Positions 60,348 to 64,000 of a stretch of 64,000 bases of DNA are shown here, piece after piece. Below the pieces are notes generated by a model. That model saw only the letters and a list, made by a program, of their open reading frames with translations. It ran no database searches and was not told the origin of the DNA. The DNA comes from JBFHIJ01 sp963678775 (GTDB lineage: Bacteria > Bacteroidota > Ignavibacteria > Kapaibacteriales > UBA2268): assembly GCA_963678775.2 (NCBI GenBank), contig CAXXGR010000010.1:124001-188000 (forward strand), written 5' to 3'. How positions within the stretch are numbered: the stretch's first letter is position 1; every line of letters begins with the position of its first letter. Made by a program: the position numbers and the translations under genes.

Positions 60348-62078
60348 ATGAAGCTCTTATCATCAAAAATATTCTCAGGCTACCTATTAGTAATAGTTAG
60401 CCTGACTGCTATTATAGTGCTGTTTTCTTACCAAAAAATTAAAACACACTACAAAGATACGCTTACGACTCAGCTTATCAATCTTAATAATACTATTCAT
60501 GAGCCATTACTTGAATATCTCAATCATCAAGATATTGGAGGACTGGACGAGTATGTCAAAAAGCTCGGCAAAAGAATTCATACCAGAATTACAGTAATAG
60601 ATACTAATGGAGTTGTATTAGCTGACTCTGAAAAAAATCCAAAATTGATGGAAAATCACAAAGGACGCCCGGAAATCAAGAAAGCATTAGTACAGGATTT
60701 TGGTTCCACTTTGAGATATTCTACTACAGTGAACGAAAGAATGCTTTATGTAGCACATCCTATAATAAGTAATCATCATATAATTGGTATTAGTAGAGTG
60801 TCTTTATATGCAGATGAAATAGATACCTTAATAATTGAGATTTTATATGAAATATTAGAAGTAGTAGTAATATTTGTACTCATTACTTTGTTTGCAGTTC
60901 TATTCTTTACCAGGTCCATCACTAAACCTTTGCAAAAGATTTCCATGGCAGCTCAGAAAGTAGCTTCAGGTGATTTTGATGTTAAAGTATTTCTGCATGG
61001 TAAGTCAGAGATAAAAGATTTGTCTGATAACTTCAATTTTATGACGCAAAAAATAAAAGAACTATTTTCTAAAGTTACCAGCCAAAAAGAAGAGTTAGAT
61101 GCCATTATTTCCTCAATTAACGAAGGCTTAGCAGTTTTTGATACTAAAGGTAAGATATTACTGTCTAACAAAGCATTCTGCAATATGTTGGACTGCAGTT
61201 CCTGTAGTGATGCTTTCTACTGGGAGGCTATAGACTCCGAAAATTTTGGTGAGTTATTTAGAGATGTGGTGGATAAAAAGAAGACAATCCAAAAAGATTT
61301 AGAAATAAGTGATAAATTTTATGCTATAAGTGCTAGTTTTATTGAATCGAAAAATGAGATTGTATTTCTGCTTAGAGATATTACAAAAGCGAAAGAGTTA
61401 GAACTTTTGAAAAAAGATTTTGTAACAAACGTATCACATGAATTGCGCACGCCACTGACAGCTATTAAAGGATTTGTGGAAACTTTAGAGGATGAAGTTC
61501 AAGAAGATACAAGTATGAGATATGTTGATATTATAAAACGACATACAGATCGTTTAATCAATATTGTACAAGACTTAATGATGCTTAGCGAGTTAGAGAA
61601 TGTAAACAAAACTCTTATGAAAAGCCAGGTAAATATTCGCAATCTGATTAGTAATGTATCTAAAATATTCGACCCTAAACTGCAAGAAAAGAAATTAGAA
61701 TACAATGTAAATATAGAAGAAAATTTCCCAGATTTGATAATAGATAATTTTAAAATTGAGCAGGTATTTGTTAATTTGATTGATAATGCTATAAAATATA
61801 CCGAAGAAGGAAAAATAGAAATAAATATTTTCAACAAAGAAAAAAATGCTATTATTGAAATATCTGATACCGGAGTTGGCATCCCTGATGAAGATAAAGA
61901 CAGAGTCTTTGAAAGATTCTACAGAGTGGATAAATCACGCTCTCGTAAAGTAGGAGGGACTGGTTTAGGGCTTTCAATTGTAAAACATATAGTACAGTTA
62001 CATGGTGGCAAGATTTACGTAGATTATGACTACAAAATAGGCTCAAAAATCGTAATATCTTTGCCTATTATTCAATAA
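60348..62078 (+). CDS. PhoR-like sensor histidine kinase
   Basis: The product (576 aa) has two membrane helices (about 10-30 and 165-188) flanking a periplasmic sensor domain, then HAMP (about 190-240), a PAS-like domain (about 245-340), HisKA with FVTNVSHELRTPLTAIKGF (His about 367) and HATPase with NLIDNAIKYTEEG, DTGVGIPDED and GGTGLGLSIVKHI. It pairs with the response regulator directly upstream. Confidence 0.93.
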   Translation: MKLLSSKIFSGYLLVIVSLTAIIVLFSYQKIKTHYKDTLTTQLINLNNTIHEPLLEYLNHQDIGGLDEYVKKLGKRIHTRITVIDTNGVVLADSEKNPKLMENHKGRPEIKKALVQDFGSTLRYSTTVNERMLYVAHPIISNHHIIGISRVSLYADEIDTLIIEILYEILEVVVIFVLITLFAVLFFTRSITKPLQKISMAAQKVASGDFDVKVFLHGKSEIKDLSDNFNFMTQKIKELFSKVTSQKEELDAIISSINEGLAVFDTKGKILLSNKAFCNMLDCSSCSDAFYWEAIDSENFGELFRDVVDKKKTIQKDLEISDKFYAISASFIESKNEIVFLLRDITKAKELELLKKDFVTNVSHELRTPLTAIKGFVETLEDEVQEDTSMRYVDIIKRHTDRLINIVQDLMMLSELENVNKTLMKSQVNIRNLISNVSKIFDPKLQEKKLEYNVNIEENFPDLIIDNFKIEQVFVNLIDNAIKYTEEGKIEINIFNKEKNAIIEISDTGVGIPDEDKDRVFERFYRVDKSRSRKVGGTGLGLSIVKHIVQLHGGKIYVDYDYKIGSKIVISLPIIQ

Positions 62079-62155
62079 TTGAAATTACAGTTTGTAAGAA
62101 ATTTTAATTGTTAGTAAATTTGGCAAAGTAGGAATGTGCAATTGAGTTTTTCTAT

Positions 62156-62767
62156 ATGGCTACAAAGACACAACAACAAAAGCAAAATCAAGAAGAAGAC
62201 TTCCAGGCTATACGTAAAGTACTAGATGGAGACCACGCTGCTTATGATTTCCTTCAAAAGAAATATAAGAGGATTATAGCTGCGCTTATTCGTAAAATGG
62301 TTCAAAATGAAGATGATGTAGATGACTTAACCCAAGAGTCGTTTATAAAGGCATATAATGCACTTGCCAGTTTTCAGTTTGGATATTCCTTTTCGGCTTG
62401 GCTGTATAGAATAGCCTCTAATACATGTATTGATTTCTTGCGTAAAAAAAGATTTCCTACTATTTCTATAGATAAACCTATTGGCAATAGCGAAGATAAT
62501 CACTTTTTCGAAATAGAAGATAAAACCTATATGCCTGATGACTCAGTTTTGTCTAAAGAAAAACTGGAAGCTTTGCGAGAAGCAATAGAAAACTTACCGG
62601 AAAACTATCGCGAGATAATCAAATTACGCCACGAAAAAGAAATGGACTATAAAAATATTGCAGAGATGCTGGACTTACCTTTGGGAACAGTAAAGGCACA
62701 TCTGTTTAGAGCCCGTAAACTTTTGCTGGAAGAGCTAAGAAAAAAAATATATCTATTTAAAGACTAA
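62156..62767 (+). CDS. ECF-type RNA polymerase sigma factor
   Basis: The product (203 aa) has region 2 (QNEDDVDDLTQESFIKAYNALASFQFGYSFSAWLYRIASN) and region 4 (LREAIENLPENYREIIKLRHEKEMDYKNIAEML...LGTVKAHLFRARKLL). It resembles SigW/RpoE housekeeping-type ECF factors of Bacteroidota. No anti-sigma gene follows: the next gene is convergent and its end overlaps by 11 bases. Confidence 0.92.
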   Translation: MATKTQQQKQNQEEDFQAIRKVLDGDHAAYDFLQKKYKRIIAALIRKMVQNEDDVDDLTQESFIKAYNALASFQFGYSFSAWLYRIASNTCIDFLRKKRFPTISIDKPIGNSEDNHFFEIEDKTYMPDDSVLSKEKLEALREAIENLPENYREIIKLRHEKEMDYKNIAEMLDLPLGTVKAHLFRARKLLLEELRKKIYLFKD

Positions 62768-64000
62768 ATTTCACTTCTCCTTTAATGATAACTTTTTGGA
62801 TTGTTGAATTCCCATAAATAATCTGATTAAGTATAATATCGTGTTTTGACTTATCAAATACATTGTGCACTATCAAATCTGCACTTCTGCCTGATTCTAT
62901 TTTGCCTATTTTATTATTTTTTAGGATGTCGGCTGAGCCTAATGTGGAAGCAAAAAATGCACTCTCAGCTTTAATTAGTTTACTTTGTAAATCAAAAGCA
63001 TATAAATCTCCCGAAGTCTCAAGAGCTTCTCGCATTTCATTAGATATAGAAAGACTATAGCCGGCGGCAACATCAGTGCCCAGTCCAATCTTTAAATCAG
63101 CATTCAAATATTTTTCAAAATTCATACGACCACTCATTAAATACCTATTTGAAGAAGGGCAATGTATAATATTTGCATTTGACTCTTTAAGCATTTCAAT
63201 TTCAGTATCAGATAGATAAATACAATGCGCAAATAGGGCATTACAATCAAGTATACCGGCTTTTCGGTAAACATCTGTATAAGATGAGCAACATGGATGC
63301 AACGTAGCTATATAGTCCAATTCTTGTATGTTCTCTGCGAGATGAGTTTGGATAGATAGCTGGTATTCTTTAGCAAGCTTTGCAGATTCACGTAGCAAAT
63401 CTAATGAACAAGAACCAGCATATCTTGGTGTAATAATATATTCTATAGAGCTATTAGAAAGAGTGTTTACATAATCAATTAAGTTAATAGTATCATAGAT
63501 ATTATTTTCCAAGCTATCAAAATAGTCGCCATCGCCCAAATCCATCATTACCTTGCCTATATATGCATTTATATCTAAATTATTTGCTGCATCAATTGCC
63601 GCTTGAGTTCCTAATTTATGCAAAGAGCTAAAAGCAACTATGGTAGTTGTACCAAGCGAAATCGCAGTTTTAAAAAAGTATTCTGACAATTTAAAAGCAT
63701 ATTCATAGTCTGCGAATTTCTTTTCTAACGGAAATATGTTGTTTTTAAGCCAGGGGAGCAGTGCACCTTTTCCAATTCCTATAGCCGGCAGTTGAGGGAT
63801 GTGGGTATGTAAGTCTATAAATCCGGGAGTAATCACACTATCAGAATAATCAACAATTTCAGCAGAAGGATAATCTTTACAAATATTCTCAAAATAATCA
63901 AAATCTAGAATATTGCCGGATTTTACCAGTATACCTGCATTTTCTGTTACTTTTACAGTCTCATAGTCAATAGGATTTAGTACAGTAGATTTTATGATAT
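62757..64000 (-). CDS. guaD: Guanine deaminase (5' end cut by window)
   Basis: This amidohydrolase turns guanine into xanthine and ammonia. The frame stays open upstream of the GTG at 63836 to the window edge (IIKSTVLNPIDYETVKV, then NAGILVKSGNIL), giving the N-terminal beta-sandwich of the family, so the true start lies outside. Metal ligands are seen in DLHTHIPQ, SIQTHLAE and FAHCIYL, with the catalytic Asp in GLGTDVAAG. PRYAGSC corresponds to the PRFAPSC segment of guanine deaminases. Confidence 0.9.
   Translation of the reverse strand, partial: IIKSTVLNPIDYETVKVTENAGILVKSGNILDFDYFENICKDYPSAEIVDYSDSVITPGFIDLHTHIPQLPAIGIGKGALLPWLKNNIFPLEKKFADYEYAFKLSEYFFKTAISLGTTTIVAFSSLHKLGTQAAIDAANNLDINAYIGKVMMDLGDGDYFDSLENNIYDTINLIDYVNTLSNSSIEYIITPRYAGSCSLDLLRESAKLAKEYQLSIQTHLAENIQELDYIATLHPCCSSYTDVYRKAGILDCNALFAHCIYLSDTEIEMLKESNANIIHCPSSNRYLMSGRMNFEKYLNADLKIGLGTDVAAGYSLSISNEMREALETSGDLYAFDLQSKLIKAESAFFASTLGSADILKNNKIGKIESGRSADLIVHNVFDKSKHDIILNQIIYGNSTIQKVIIKGEVKFSL

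Overview
The window is AT-rich, densely packed bacterial DNA from an aerobic Gram-negative heterotroph of the Bacteroidota/Chlorobiota superphylum. The evidence is three large secreted proteins with type IX secretion (T9SS)-like C-terminal sorting domains, a TonB-receptor-like barrel, an OmpA/PD40 protein, an Alternative Complex III operon joined to a caa3 oxidase, and few strong Shine-Dalgarno sites. The FlgD-like form of one sorting domain and the gene content would suit a Kapabacteria/Ignavibacteria-type lineage. That placement is inference from gene content only.

Layout. 1-9.6 kb: the 3' part of a secreted beta-helix protein, a deoxyhypusine-synthase-like gene, glutamate racemase with a small lipoprotein, an OmpA/PD40 protein, and an alpha/beta hydrolase whose C-terminus is a second copy of the deoxyhypusine-synthase tail. 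9.9-16.1 kb (minus strand): a thiamine operon thiS-thiC-tenI-thiD-thiE-thiG-thiH behind a TPP riboswitch. 16.2-20.6 kb: a pair of paralogous four-helix membrane proteins, then a compact four-gene cluster (cytosolic solute-binding-like protein, HypB/CobW-like GTPase, soluble ABC ATPase, zinc-ribbon protein) that I cannot match to a described pathway. 20.6-27.7 kb: envelope and housekeeping genes (FKBP lipoprotein, TerB-like membrane protein, macrodomain, superoxide dismutase, SBBP-repeat T9SS protein) and a gene remnant. 27.9-44.3 kb: TauE/SafE-like protein, Alternative Complex III (actA, a 55-residue Tat-signal peptide gene, actB, actC, an actD-actE fusion, actF), a monohaem cytochrome c, SCO, caa3 oxidase subunits I-III-IV-II, haem O synthase, and a polytopic membrane protein with a C-terminal cytochrome c domain. 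44.4-50.2 kb: DUF3160 T9SS protein, TonB-receptor-like barrel, FMN-reductase-like protein. 50.5-64 kb: valS, two coiled-coil envelope proteins, a phoH-cdaA-pcm-miaA-hydrolase run, a PhoB/PhoR-type two-component pair, an ECF sigma factor, and guanine deaminase running off the right edge.

How the genes work together. The act/cta block encodes a near-complete electron path from menaquinol to oxygen, with its copper and haem maturation helpers. Superoxide dismutase nearby fits aerobic life. The thi operon covers both the pyrimidine and thiazole branches of thiamine synthesis except ThiF and the sulfur donor. The cdaA gene implies c-di-AMP signalling.

The most unusual items are the hydrolase/deoxyhypusine-synthase chimera, the permease-less ABC/GTPase/zinc-ribbon cluster in which two proteins share a DUF1858-like N-terminal domain, the Tat microprotein gene inside the act operon, and several dispersed perfect palindromes sharing a GGGTTAACCC core.
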